Shown piece by piece: positions 12,200 to 23,157 of a stretch of 64,000 nt of DNA (position 1 is its first letter; every line of letters begins with the position of its first letter). The stretch lies in the NCBI GenBank assembly GCA_021234155.1, contig JAJEKV010000102.1, positions 1,048,456 through 1,112,455 on the forward strand, in the 5' to 3' direction. This stretch comes from Isoetes taiwanensis (Eukaryota; Streptophyta; Lycopodiopsida; Isoetales; Isoetaceae). A program made the translations under genes and the position numbers. Under the pieces are notes generated by a model. That model saw only the letters and a list, made by a program, of their open reading frames with translations. It was not told the origin of the DNA and searched no databases.

Positions 12200-14006
12200 T
12201 CTTATATTATAAAATTATACCGTATGTCCATTGTGAATGGTGCCCTAGATCGGACGGTTGAGGATTTGATGGATCAACGGTGAAGATGACGTGTGCGTGT
12301 TTTCAACGAAAATTTCATCTTGATCGTTGCTTCAATACGATTTGCACAATCCGACAGTTAAAGGGTTGAAGGGAAAAGGGAAAAGGGAAGGGAAAAAGGA
12401 AAGAAAGGAAAAGAGAGGGAAAACTGAGAAAAAAGAAAAGGGAGGAAAAAGGGAAAGGGAAAATGGAAAGGGAAAGCAAAGGGGCATGGAAAAGGTAAAG
12501 GGAAGAGAAAGGGGGAAGGGGGAGACCAAAAATGACATTGAGAAGGAAAAGGGTGAGGAAAGGTAGAAAAGTGAAGGGAAAGGGAAAAGGAAAAGGAGGG
12601 GAAAAGGGAAAAAGGGCATGGGGAAAAGAGGAAGAGAAAAGGAGGAAAAGAGAAGCGGAAAAAAGGAAGAGAGAAAGGAGAGAGGAAAAGGAAAAGAACA
12701 CAGGAGGGAGGAAAGGTAAGGAAAAAGACTACAAGAAGAGGGAAAGGGTGGGCAAAGGGAAGGAAGAAAGGGCACTGTAAAAAGGGAAAGAGGAATAAAG
12801 GGAAGCGCAAAAAAGACATGAGAAAAAGGAAAAGAAAAAATAAAAGAAAAAGGAGGTGGACGAGTGGGAAATAAAAGGGAAAAGGGCACGAAAAAAAGCA
12901 GAAGAGAGAAAGGGTTGGGAAATGAGGAAAAAGGAAGGAAAAAAGGCCATTAGTAAAAAAGAATTCAAAAGAAAAATGGGAAGGGGAAAGGGAAGCGGGG
13001 GGTGGGATGGGAGAAAAGTAAAATAAGAAAAGGTAAAAGGAAAAAGGGAATGTGAAAAGGGAGGGGAAAAAAGGAAGGGGAGATAGAAAAGGGAAAAGCG
13101 AGGAGGGGGGAAATGGAAAAGGCAAACGTGAAAAAAGGGGAAAAAGCAAATAGAAAAAGGCAAAAGGGAACAAAAGGGGGGTAAAATGGGAAAATAGAAA
13201 GGGGAGGTGAACGAAAAGGAAGAGCAAAATAGAAAAAGAAAAAGAGAAGGAAAAGAGGGAAAAAGACGGGGGAGGAGGAAGAAGAGCAAAAATGTGAAGA
13301 AAGGGGAAAAGAGGATCGAAAAAAAGCATGGGAAAATAGAAGAGAAAAGGGACATGAAAAAGGGAAGAGGGAAAAGGTGAGGAAAGGGGAAAAAGAAAGG
13401 AAAAATGGACATGGAAAAAGGGAAAGGGAAAGAGCAAAAAGAAAAAAAGAGGGGGGAAAGGAAGGGGAAAAGGGCACTAGAAAAAAGGGAAGACGGAAGG
13501 GCTGGGGAAAGGAGGGAAAAGGGGGAAAAAAGAAAAGATGGGGAGAAAGAAAGGGAAAAGGGAAAGGAAAAAGAAATGGAAAAGGGAAAGGAAAGGGGAA
13601 AGGGGGAAGAAAAACTTGGAAAAAAGGGCACGAGGAAAGGAGGAAGAGGGAAATGGGAAAAGGGAGGGGGGAAAGGGCACGGGAAAAGCGAAAAAAGGGC
13701 AACCATAAATTGGAGAAAAGGGAAGGGGAAAATAGAAAAGGAAAAACAGGGAAGCAGAAAAAAGAAAAGGGAAATGAGGAAAATGGAATAATGGAAAAAG
13801 AAAAAGGTAAAAGGGAAAAGGGGCAAGGGAAAAATAGAAAAAAAAAAGTAAAGGCAAAGGGAAAGAGAAAAGGTAAGGGGAAGTGGAAAATGTGGTCAAA
13901 TGCTCTTGATTATCTAATTTTAAAAGCGTGAATCCATGTAATGATTGCTCCAGTATATCATTTACAGTTCCTAGCTATGCCCAGCAACGCTGGGCACCTT
14001 AACTAG
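12200..14006 (+). mobile_element. Non-autonomous Helitron
   Basis: The 5' end reads TCTTATATTATAAAATTATA after an A (12199). The 3' end has a hairpin with stem TGCCCAGC and loop AAC at 13979-13997, then a short spacer and CTAG at 14003-14006 followed by T. This is the A|TC...hairpin...CTRR|T arrangement of plant Helitrons. There is no Rep/helicase gene. Almost all of the interior is a purine tract (separate entry). Helitrons make no target duplication, and none is seen. Confidence 0.75.
12361..13890 (+). repeat. 1.5-kb purine-only tract inside the Helitron
   Basis: The plus strand consists almost only of G and A in irregular GGGAAAAGG words, with scattered single C or T. Long open readings exist on both strands (Lys/Gly/Glu-rich on plus, Phe/Pro/Ser/Leu-rich on minus) only because purine codons contain few stops; they are not genes. 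Such DNA can form triplex structures or stable R-loops. Confidence 0.95.
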
Positions 14007-14823
14007 TAAATTATAGGTTTACAAGTTTATTTACTTACTCTATACCGTGCTATATCATGGAACTTATCTAACCATTCTATAATATATCCTTTCTTTATAG
14101 TATTGTGGGTGGTATGTAACCTTGGTTTCTTTATAGTATTGTGGATGGTATGTAACCTTGGTTGAAGGATCAGTGGGTTTTCTAAAGGGCAACGGATTGA
14201 TGCGTTAGCATCTTGTTTTTTTAAATTTGTATTAAAACAAAGGGAAAGTTACTTCTAATAATCATAGCAAATTTTAGCCATAGCCAAACCAAACGTTTGC
14301 CCGAGGGGATGCCTTGTGGGACATGCCATTTAACACCATAATTTTATAGTGCACTTGTTCAGATTTGTCCAAAATCTTTGTAGGAATGTTGCCAAATGGT
14401 CTTCCCTTCCGGAGTACAAAAAGATTGCCCTTCAGCTTTGGAAAACATTGCAAACAGATGATTTGCATCCAAATATGTACATGTGATGTTATGTCGGAGC
14501 GCAACACTGAGGATTTCGTAAGATGTATCAATGCAACTCCAAATACATGAAAGAACGTTTCTAAACCTTGCAAATGTCGCCATCGAAGATCCTAAAAAGG
14601 CGGGGCCAAAAAATTTCAAGTTCCAAGCCGTTTTCCCATTTCTCCATATCTCAAAATGCTGATTTTGTTCGTTTCTGGAAGATCTTGTCTCTTTTGCAAA
14701 GATACACTAGTACCAGGTATGTTCTATATTAGCTGTTTTACAATTATTTCTAGCTTAAATCGCATCGGTTAGGACTCGTGAAGTCATTCACACTCTTTGG
14801 ATGAGGTACAGCAGGCAAAAACT
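14007..14823. other. PPR gene upstream region
   Basis: No gene recognised. A 36-bp tandem duplication lies at about 14091-14162 (unit TTTCTTTATAGTATTGTGG plus GGTATGTAACCTTGG). Overlapping minus-strand readings at 14274-14619 look coding-like but match no family I know. The last few hundred bases should hold the promoter and 5' leader of the PPR gene; I see no clear TATA box. Confidence 0.4.
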
Positions 14824-17319
14824 ATGGAAATGCCTGGACCCTTAGGCAGAAATCATGTCTACAGTCTCCTGCAGAACTGTGAAAGGAAAAATGATTTGCA
14901 GCTTAGCAGACATGTGCAATCCTACATAATTCAAAATGGACTGCACGAAATTGTTGCCTTAGGTAACTATTTGGTTCGAATTTTTGGTTATGCTGGAAGT
15001 TTGCCTGAAGCAAATCAAGCATTTGTCATGATTACACAACCAAGTGTGCACACCTGGGTTGCTGTTATTTTGGCAAATGTAAAGCGAGAACAGTGTGAAA
15101 ATGTGCTTAATCTGTACCAAAGACTGCAATTGTCTGGGATGAAAAATAGTAAGTCTGTATATATTGCTGTTCTAAAGGGATGTACAGCAAGCAGGTCCCT
15201 TTTGGGTGGAAGGATCGTACACGACCGGATTATCCAAGAAGACATTCAATCTGATGTTGTGGTAGGAAGTGCCATTGTTCATATGTATTCCAAATGTGGA
15301 AGCCTTCATGAGGCCATCTCGGTTTTCAAATCGTTGCCAGTTCAGAACGTGGTGTCATGGACTACAATGATTGTAGCTTATGCACAAAATGGTGCAGACA
15401 TCAAAGCCCTAGAATGTTTTGAAAAGATGCAAGTTGAAGGAATTACACCAAACGAGGTCACGTTCTTGGGAATCCTAAAAGCATGTGCCAATACACAGGA
15501 AATTGATCGAGGCAGGCATGCTTATGACAGGATCCTAAAATCTGGACTTCAACCACATGGTATTTTGGGAAATGCTCTGGTCGATATGTATTCAAAATGT
15601 GGTAGCTTGAGGGAGGCTGCAGATGTATTTGACAGATTGCCAATTCGAGATGTGGTTTCATGGGGGGCAATGATTGCAGGCTGCGTTGATCATGGCGAAG
15701 GGCCAATGGCCCTAGACTTGTTTTCAAAGATGGACGATCAAGGTGTCGAGCCAAATGAAATTACCTTTCTGGGCATCTTGAAGGCATGTACCCTTATGGG
15801 TGAAATAGAGCAGGGCAGGTTCATCCACGAGAAACTAATCAAACAAGGATTTCAATCAGAAATTGTCATGGGAAGCACTTTACTTGACATGTATGCAAAA
15901 TGTGGGAGCTTGGAGGAGTCGTATACAATATTTTTGGGACTTGTCAACCAAGATGCTGTTTCCTGGGGCGCAATGATCGCAGGATATGTACAGCATGGGA
16001 GGTCACCTGAAGCTTTACAATGCTTTGATCAGATGCAGCAAGGGGGAATAAAGCCGAATGAAGGTACATTTTCAAGTATATTGAAAGCATGCGCAAGCGT
16101 AGGAGCAATACAATTTGGCATTTTCGTCCATGAACATGTCATTGCAATGGGGATCAAATCAGATGCTGTAGGGAATAGTTTAATCACATTGTACTCCAAA
16201 TGTGGGGACCTAGACGTAGCATGTAACGTATTTGAAAGCTTGCCAAACCAAGATGTTGTGGCCTGGAATGCAATGATTGGAGGATATATTCATCATGAGG
16301 AGTATATATCAGCTTTAAGGTGCTTTTGTGAAATGCGCCAGGAATTTGGAGAACCAAATGAGATTACCTTTTTGAGCATTTTGAAGGTATTATCAAGTTT
16401 AGGAGCAGTAGAGGAAGGCAGACTCATCCACACCGAGATCCTGAAACATAATATTCAGCCAGATACTTCTATCGGGAGTGCTCTGATTGATATGTATGCA
16501 AAATGTGGGAGTCTATATGAAGCACATGAAGTGTTCTGCAAACTAAATTATCAAAATGTGATTTCATGGTGCACAATGATTGCAACGTATGCCCAAAATG
16601 AAGAGGTTCTTCTATCTCTGGAATATTTTATGAAAATGCAAGAAGAAGGTACTGACCCAAATTCAATTACATTTTTGACTGTGCTGGATGCCTGCGCAAG
16701 CATAGGGCTAATAGGACAGGGCAGGCTTGTCCATGATATGATCATTGAGAGGGGACTTCATCTGGATGTTGTGATGGGAAGCAGCTTAATTGATATGTAT
16801 GCAAGATGTGGGAGTCTACAAGAGGCATCAAAAGCTTTTGAGAGATTGCCGCGTAAGAATGCTGTGTCATGGGGTGCAATGATTTCAGGGTATGCCCAGC
16901 ATGGTGAAAGCACTTTTGCCTTGAAGTATTTTGAAACTATGCAACAGGAAGGCATAAAACCAAACGATGTGATGCTTACTAGTATCCTCATTGCATGTAG
17001 TCGTATTGGACTAGTAGATGAAGGCCGATGGTATTTTTATTCTACATCAGAAAGCTATGGCATTACATCAAGGATTTCACATTGTACATGTATTCTAGAT
17101 CTCTTAGGGCGTGCAGGACTTTTCAGCGAGGCAAAATGCTTAATTGAGAATACAATACAAACAGATATTATGGCATGGAGGGCTTTGCTCAGTGCTAGCA
17201 AGCTGCATGGCAATATTGAGATGGCCAGGCACTGCTTCAAACAAGTAGTAAATTTGGATGTGAACTGTGCTTCTGGACATGTGCTTATGTCAAACATGTA
17301 TGCAGTTTCTCATGTATAG
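14824..17319 (+). CDS. PLS-type pentatricopeptide repeat protein
   Basis: Intact, intronless, 831 residues. The first in-frame ATG is at 14824; the frame is closed by TGA at 14779. It carries tandem PPR motifs nearly from end to end in the repeating P-L-S order. The signatures VVSWTTMIVAYAQNG, NEVTFLGILKACA, and LVDMYSKCGSLREA recur seven to eight times with small changes. PPR proteins bind organellar RNA one base per repeat and direct C-to-U editing, splicing or processing in chloroplasts or mitochondria. The C-terminus has an E1-like segment (ISHCTCILDLLGRAGL, IMAWRALLSASKLHGN) but stops at SNMYAVSHV, so the end of the E region and any DYW deaminase are absent. It may act with a DYW partner in trans or be recently truncated; the 100 bp after the stop do not continue the family pattern. 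No obvious targeting peptide can be seen in the first 20 residues. Confidence 0.92.
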   Translation: MEMPGPLGRNHVYSLLQNCERKNDLQLSRHVQSYIIQNGLHEIVALGNYLVRIFGYAGSLPEANQAFVMITQPSVHTWVAVILANVKREQCENVLNLYQRLQLSGMKNSKSVYIAVLKGCTASRSLLGGRIVHDRIIQEDIQSDVVVGSAIVHMYSKCGSLHEAISVFKSLPVQNVVSWTTMIVAYAQNGADIKALECFEKMQVEGITPNEVTFLGILKACANTQEIDRGRHAYDRILKSGLQPHGILGNALVDMYSKCGSLREAADVFDRLPIRDVVSWGAMIAGCVDHGEGPMALDLFSKMDDQGVEPNEITFLGILKACTLMGEIEQGRFIHEKLIKQGFQSEIVMGSTLLDMYAKCGSLEESYTIFLGLVNQDAVSWGAMIAGYVQHGRSPEALQCFDQMQQGGIKPNEGTFSSILKACASVGAIQFGIFVHEHVIAMGIKSDAVGNSLITLYSKCGDLDVACNVFESLPNQDVVAWNAMIGGYIHHEEYISALRCFCEMRQEFGEPNEITFLSILKVLSSLGAVEEGRLIHTEILKHNIQPDTSIGSALIDMYAKCGSLYEAHEVFCKLNYQNVISWCTMIATYAQNEEVLLSLEYFMKMQEEGTDPNSITFLTVLDACASIGLIGQGRLVHDMIIERGLHLDVVMGSSLIDMYARCGSLQEASKAFERLPRKNAVSWGAMISGYAQHGESTFALKYFETMQQEGIKPNDVMLTSILIACSRIGLVDEGRWYFYSTSESYGITSRISHCTCILDLLGRAGLFSEAKCLIENTIQTDIMAWRALLSASKLHGNIEMARHCFKQVVNLDVNCASGHVLMSNMYAVSHV

Positions 17320-18559
17320 AACCTGGGCTTGGCCTACCCACCTGCAGTACTGGAACAAAGCAGTAGCAAACAAGTGCGCAAATGCGTTTTTAAGCATTTA
17401 AGTTGTCAAAGGAGCTTTGCAGGATACCATGTACGCTAAAAAATGAAGGACTTTCCTACTCTAGCATAGAGAGATTAAGTCCCGCATAAAGCAGGTGAAC
17501 CTTGGGGAAAGCAACCAAAAAGCTAAACTTTCTGAATAGTAAAGATTGATATGAAGAGTCAGATCACTACAGGGGAAAGGAAAATATATATCATGAAGAT
17601 TTGTTAAGCTCTGGAGTGTCTGCATACACCTCAAGATGCCTTTTTACTTTCAAAAAAATGAAGGCAGGTGTATGATCGTAGCTGGCCAATCTTATATGCT
17701 TGACTGCCATATTGACTGGCTGGCTCACTATGGTCTTCCTTATTTGTAGCCAACTAGAATTACTTAGATACATGTATATACTATGACTAAGTAGGAGGAT
17801 CTATAATCCTTGATATTCTATTATGCTATTAGAGCACCAGTTTTCTGTCATAATAGTAGAGCAACGGATGGCTGGACTTGTGCCTGCATTCTTGCCAAAT
17901 TGCAAGCTACTTAGTGGAGAATCTCATTCTGATTGTTTGCAGAGCTTTAGACCTGCTGCAAAAGCCACACATATTTGGATTGTGTGATGTCGATTTGGTA
18001 GTCTTCAGTGATATCAATTTGGCATATTCAGGACAATTTTGGAAAACCTGGATCTTATTTACATTGAGCTGATATTTCAGGCAATCTGATTGACCAGTTG
18101 AAGTGTCATTTTTCCCTTTTGGGTTATTTCAAGGGTGATACTTATTATGGGCATGGTGAAAGTTACTTTAAAATACCGCGAACATGGACAGGTAATCCCC
18201 TTGAAACCACTAGTTTTAAGAGTCCGCTTTTAGCTTCTTAGACTCTCCATCTGCAGACTTAGGATTAGATTGTTCAGGGCTTCCTCTTTTTTGTAGAATT
18301 TGTAGAATTTAGATTTTTTTCTTTGAGAACTTCGAGGTGTCCTCTTAAAGACTTTCCTCATGGCTTTTTCCCGGAATCAGAACTCCGAGGCTTACCCATG
18401 CAATGTATTTTTGTTTTCTTTGTACTTGTCCTCTTAAAAAAAAATATACTTATTCCTTCTTCCCCTTCCCAAGTTGATGAGCTAATTTGTTCACTCTCAC
18501 AAAATCCTTGGGCTTCAACCCAATTATCCGCTTTTTGAGAGCAACACTAAATAGATCAT
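17320..18559. other. PPR 3' flank, no gene seen
   Basis: AT-rich intergenic DNA. The first few hundred bases should include the PPR 3' UTR. No domain, TIR or LTR recognised. Confidence 0.5.
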
Positions 18560-18957
18560 CTAAAAAGAAGTGAATATGTCAAGCTTCAAACAAATCTCCA
18601 ACTATGTGGATATAATCCCGTACCTTACGTACCTTATTGATATAAACATCGAGAAAACCTGTATATTTACAGTACTGTAGCTTCTCAAGCGCATTTTGAA
18701 CATCATGGTGAGGCGCATATTCCTCAATAAAGTACTTTCTAAAATTAGGCCATGTAATTTTTCATGGTAGGACCATTCCACCAACTATAGGCATCCAATT
18801 TTAGCCACATCAGCACAATAGACAATCGCGCCTTGTCACCTTCATTGGTAGCATCGAAGAAGATCTCTAGCTTGTCAATCCACGCCATTGCCTTCTCGGC
18901 AATGCCTTTCTCGTCTAGAATCTTGGTGCTCTCGAGATTCCGTCCCAGAGGATTCAT
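18560..18957 (-). pseudogene. Gag fragment of another gypsy element (minus strand)
   Basis: Minus-strand reading from MNPLGRNLES with WIDKLEIFFDATN, KARLSIVLMWLKLDAYSWWN and further on ALEKLQYCKY-like sequence in a shifted frame. This is the retrotransposon-gag capsid domain (aligned positions WxxxLExxF...A..WW). It is opposite in orientation to element B, which begins right after it, so it comes from a separate element or an inverted piece. Confidence 0.7.
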
Positions 18958-19452
18958 TTATATTTAGATATGGCATCTGCGTTCTTGGGTTCATAAGAAA
19001 ATCATCTTCAAATTTTGGGGAGGCAAGCCATATGCGCACTATAAAGCATGTTCACCTAGTCCAGGACCTCCACAACAGTATCCCTACCCAAAGAATGATA
19101 ATAAGATGACCTTTAATGTCCAGATAAGCCAACAAATATTACATGGACCATGCAGTAGATTCTCCAGTCCATTCCCAGGGAAGCTAGAGAACAGTTAAGG
19201 AAGGACAAAGCTTGTTTCCGTTGCTTCCGACCAAGGCACTGCATGCAGAAATGTCCTTTATGTCACCCAAGTAGCCCAGGCTATCTTGGCAGAAGTAGAG
19301 TGGGAGGAATTAAACGACCGTCCTGCCTTAGCCGAGGAGGAATCATGCAATTACATCCAAGGTGAGTCCTATATCTTTGCTGCTATAGTAACGGGAAATG
19401 CGGATAGTCATTCCTCCATCATATCCACTGTGGGTAATATAGACTCCAAGCC

Positions 19453-20133
19453 TTTTGCGTTCTCATTGACACAGGTAGCACATACAATTTTGCATCTCCT
19501 AGACCCTTGAGATCTAAACCACTGCCAGTTGGCTTAGCCAACGCAGCTTTCCGTCACACTCAGGGGCGCTGCCTCAACTTTGATATCCAATTGCCAGGAG
19601 CATTAGGGGCGTTGGGGGCTGAAATTATGAACATTGGCAAGTATGACCTTATCGTGGGTATGGAATTCTTGGCCGTTGCTAAGGCTAACATTGATTGGGA
19701 GAAACGACAGGTTACATTCAATGCCTCTAATGGTACACGCATCATCATATCAGGTAACTCAGTTAATCCACTCGTAAAATGCATTTCATTCAAACAATTG
19801 GATAGGGCAATCCGAAAGAATAAGGTTGCGTGTATTGTTCGACTTGCATCCGCCGAATCACTGTCCAAGCAAGAAGAAGTTATTTGTGCTTTATCCAATG
19901 CCATTGCTAGCTTGATTAGAGAGTTCCATTACCTTTTTCCTAATGAGATTAAAGAACTGCCATCTTTCAGGGGAGTAGAATGTAAAATTGCCTTTGCGCT
20001 TGGTATTAAGCCTACTAGTAAGTCTCCTTACCGTGTGAGTATCCCTGAACTAGCTGAACTTGAGAAGCAATTGCAGGACCTCCTTAAGTTGGGATTCAAC
20101 CAGCCGAGTGTCTACCAAGGGCACATGACTTAA
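19453..20133 (+). pseudogene. Gypsy B protease and RT N-terminus
   Basis: Open frame holding VLIDTGSTYNFA (retroviral-type aspartic protease active site, DTGS), YDLIVGMEFL and WEKRQVTF, the typical second half of the gypsy protease. It then runs into the start of RT (PYRVSIPELAELEKQLQDLL). The stop at 20131-20133 falls shortly before the next RT block, and the expected VLFVKKKDG region is missing there, so a short deletion or frameshift separates the two parts. Confidence 0.75.
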
Positions 20134-20754
20134 TGGACCAGCTTCAGGGAGCTAAGTATTTCTCCACGATTGATCTTCGATCAGGGTATCACCAGATAAG
20201 AATAAAAAAAGAGGACATCCATAAGTCAATCTTTAGGACGAGATATGGTCATTATGAATTCACTATGATGCCTTTTGGATTGATCAACGCTCTCGCCACT
20301 TTTATGCAACTCATATATTTTTCATGAGTTTCTTGATGAGTTTGTCATCATTTTCTTTGATGATATACTTATTTATAGCAAAACAAGGGAGGAGCATGAA
20401 TGCCAGCTTCGACTGGCTTTGCAAAAGTTGCACTGCCATAAGATTTTTGCTAAGTTTTTCAAGTGCAAATTTACGACCACGGGGGTGGGGTACCTAGGGT
20501 ATATTGTCTCTGTAGTTGGCATATCCACGGACTCGACAGAGATTGACGCAGTTAAGGAGTGGCCTGCACCTAAGAATGTTTCAAAAGTGAGAAGTTTTCT
20601 TGGCTTAGCCAGATATTACAGAAACTTTGTTAAGGATTTTGCCAAGATAGTGGCACCCCTCACCGACCTCACAAAAATGAGAAGGTTAAGGATTGGGTTA
20701 TACATTGGCAAGAGAAGGTACAATCGTGCTTCTAGCAGCTTAAGGATGCATTGA
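20133..20754 (+). pseudogene. Gypsy B reverse transcriptase core
   Basis: Contains [39 protein letters not shown] (the catalytic Y/F-x-DD box) and FLGLARYYRNFVKDF, in the order of a Ty3/gypsy RT palm and connection. It is split by a stop after QLIYFS (about 20327) and further frame changes around 20335-20420 and 20690. The catalytic aspartates are present but the gene cannot give a full enzyme. Confidence 0.8.
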
Positions 20755-21150
20755 CCTGTGCACCGATTCTTACCTTGCCAAATCCCCAGAATGATAAGTG
20801 GGTTGCCACGGATGCCAGTAAGATAGCCACCCGAAGTGTGTTGATGCAGGAAGGACGGGTTATTGCTTATGACTCTAAGAAGATGAATGATGCCGAGCAA
20901 CGTTACCCTACGCATGACTAGGAATTGCTTGCGGTCGTGTGCTCCTTGAGAATTTGGCGACATTATCTTCTTGGCAAACGTTTTCAGTTGATACCAATCA
21001 CCAAAGTCTTCAATACATATTCACACAGCCACATCTTAACCATAGACAAAGGCGATGGATGGAATTTATGGTAGAGTATGATTTTGAGGTTGTCAAAAAA
21101 CTTGGTAAGCATAATGTTGTTGCAGATGCTCTTTCTAATATCCTTTAGTA
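20755..21150 (+). pseudogene. Gypsy B RNase H region
   Basis: Readings ATDASK, RVIAYDSKKMNDAEQRYPTHD and ELLAVV mark the RNase H domain. A TAG replaces the usual Lys/Gln codon at about 20920, and a later frameshift leads to the segment NHQSLQYIFTQPHLNHRQRR and NVVADALSNIL that ends the domain. No complete frame remains. Confidence 0.7.
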
Positions 21151-21179
21151 ACTCGAACTCATTGTAATGCCATTTCGAC

Positions 21180-22440
21180 TCTCACCAGAAGTTCGGTAAG
21201 ACCATTGAGCAAACTCTTTCGGGCGATCCTGAATTTAAAGAGGTGTAGGGAGGCCAGGACTGATAAGAAGCATGATACCTTTCGCCATTATAAGAAAGAT
21301 GGTAATCTCCTCTATTACAAGCATAATTATATGTAACAAAGACATCCAGAGTCTGAAAGCTCATTCTCCGTGACACACATAATAATCCCATAGCCGAATA
21401 TGCTAGGTTTATGAAGACCTATTTTAAGATAAGGTCTGATTACTTTTGGCCAGGTATGAAAAAACATGTTGCAAAGTACATCAAGCAGTGTCATCTTTGT
21501 CAACAAACGAAGGCCGAATAGTTGTGAATTTCAGGCATGTTAGAACCATTGGATATTCCCAATGCAAAATGGGAAGTCATCACTATGGATTTCATCGTGG
21601 GCCTTCTACGAACTTTGAGGGGATTTGATGCTCTAATCATAGTGGTGGACAAGCTCTCCAAAATGGCACATTTTCTACTGCACCACCGACACTACGTTGG
21701 ATACCGCACTCCTCTTTGCAAAGGAAATCTTCCGTCTCTATGGAATGCCGCGCACAATAATTTCAGACAGAGATCCAAAGTTTGTTAGTGCTTTTTGGAC
21801 AGATTTTTTCAGCATTATATAAACTAAGCTCTCCATTAATACGACATATCACCCTCAAACGAATGGGTAGACAGAACGCACCAACCACATGATTGAAGAT
21901 ATGCTATGTAATTATGTCTGGAATAAGCACTCAAAGTGGGTAGACTATATCTATTTGGTCGAGTTTGCCTATAATAGCACCAAGCAGGAGTCTTCATGAA
22001 TGTTTTCCTTTATAATAAATTATAGTTATCAATATCTAACTCCAGACATGTGGCACAACCCTGTTTCCATGTTGAAGTATCTCAACAGTTGCTCACCGAT
22101 ATGCAAGCTTTGGTTGAGGAAGTCCGTGGGTATTTATTAGCCGCCAGAAGCAGACAAAAGAGTGTTACAGACAAGCACCATACACCATGTGAATTCCAGG
22201 TTGGGGATTTTCTTGTTTGAAAATTAAGGTCAAGCAGGCTAAGCTCAAGATTGAAAATTGTAAGAAACTAGCACCACGATGGGTGGGACCTTTTGAGATA
22301 ATCCAGCGAGTAGGGCCACAAGTTTATAAGCTAACTTTGCTCATATATCTAAAGGTCCATAGAGTCTTTCATGTAAGCCTTTCGAAGAAGCATCCACCAG
22401 ATCTTGATGAGGTACTAGATTAGATTCACCAACACTCTTG
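21180..22440 (+). pseudogene. Gypsy B integrase core, decayed
   Basis: Fragments of the zinc-binding N-terminus (YKKDGNLLYYKHN, CHLCQQTKAE), the core starting PNAKWEVITMDFIVGLLRTL, LIIVVDKLSKMAHF and later FAYNSTKQES-like and WVGPFEIIQRVGPQVYKL pieces lie in order in changing frames. Stops occur at roughly every 100-200 bp. It aligns by eye throughout with the better-preserved integrase of element C (40342-41181, minus). Confidence 0.75.
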
Positions 22441-22710
22441 AAAATAACAGATGAGGCTCTTCTCGATCGCGCATATAGCAAATCTGAAGGGCCCAAATTC
22501 TACAATATTTGGTTAAGTGGAAACACTTACCCATAGACGATGCTACATGGGTCCTCAAGTCAGATCTAGATAAGGCTTATCTAGACTTTATCAGGCAGTG
22601 CCAGGGTCATACCATCAACGATGCCATCAACTCCAACTTCGACGGTAAGCAGTTGAGTGCTAAGTTGAGTGCTATATCTGGTAGGGATCATGCAGGGGGT
22701 TGGGGATAGA
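22441..22710 (+). pseudogene. Gypsy B chromodomain
   Basis: Open stretch with VKWKHLPIDDATWVLKSDL and AYLDFIRQ. This is the chromodomain at the integrase C-terminus of chromoviruses, which steers integration to marked chromatin. The two tryptophans of the fold are present; the N-terminal half is degraded. Confidence 0.7.
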
Positions 22711-23157
22711 TGCATCCTAGGAAAGGGATGGGCATATAGGCATGATAGGATGCGTTCGTCGGCGACTATTATGTGGCATTCCTTATGTCGAGATGATTTG
22801 CAAACCCTAGGCATGCTAGGATTTCCTCTTTCAATTTTCTTCATTCAAAGGGGGCAGTCCCTTCAACCACAACATCTAAATTGTTTTTTAAGTACTAATG
22901 TACTGTGATTCTGCAAGTCAGTAGCAGGTGACTTAGAGCCAGGTTTCGTAAGGACCTATGTTTTTGTTTGATATATGTCATGTGTTTGAGTGCTTTGTTT
23001 TGACGGACTACGGTCTGAGAAAATGATCATGTATGATCGATGTACCTTTGGTATTACCTACTTGAGTAAATCTTGTCTTTGATAATCTAATCCTCCCTTT
23101 ACTTTAAAACTCCACTATCTCCATGTTGAGGATAATATTTATTCTAAGGGGGGAGAA

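Larger units (their letters stand above)
18958..23157 (+). mobile_element. Gypsy element B internal region (decayed)
   Basis: A plus-strand Ty3/gypsy chromovirus-type element without a recognisable 5' LTR or gag N-terminus. Domains occur in the expected order: zinc knuckle CFRCFRPRHCMQKC intact (19213-19254), protease DTGS (19468-19479), RT, RNase H, integrase, chromodomain. A 3' untranslated region follows, then a polypurine tract (AAGGGGGGAGAA) just before the LTR at 23158. Multiple stops and frameshifts break it. The 5' boundary is set by where the opposite-strand gag ends and is approximate. Confidence 0.8.

Noticed and set aside
12332..13931. Long open readings (up to 365 codons) on both strands
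   Set aside because: They follow from purine-only DNA: stop codons are rare on either strand, the composition is of two or three residues only, and overlapping frames are equally open.
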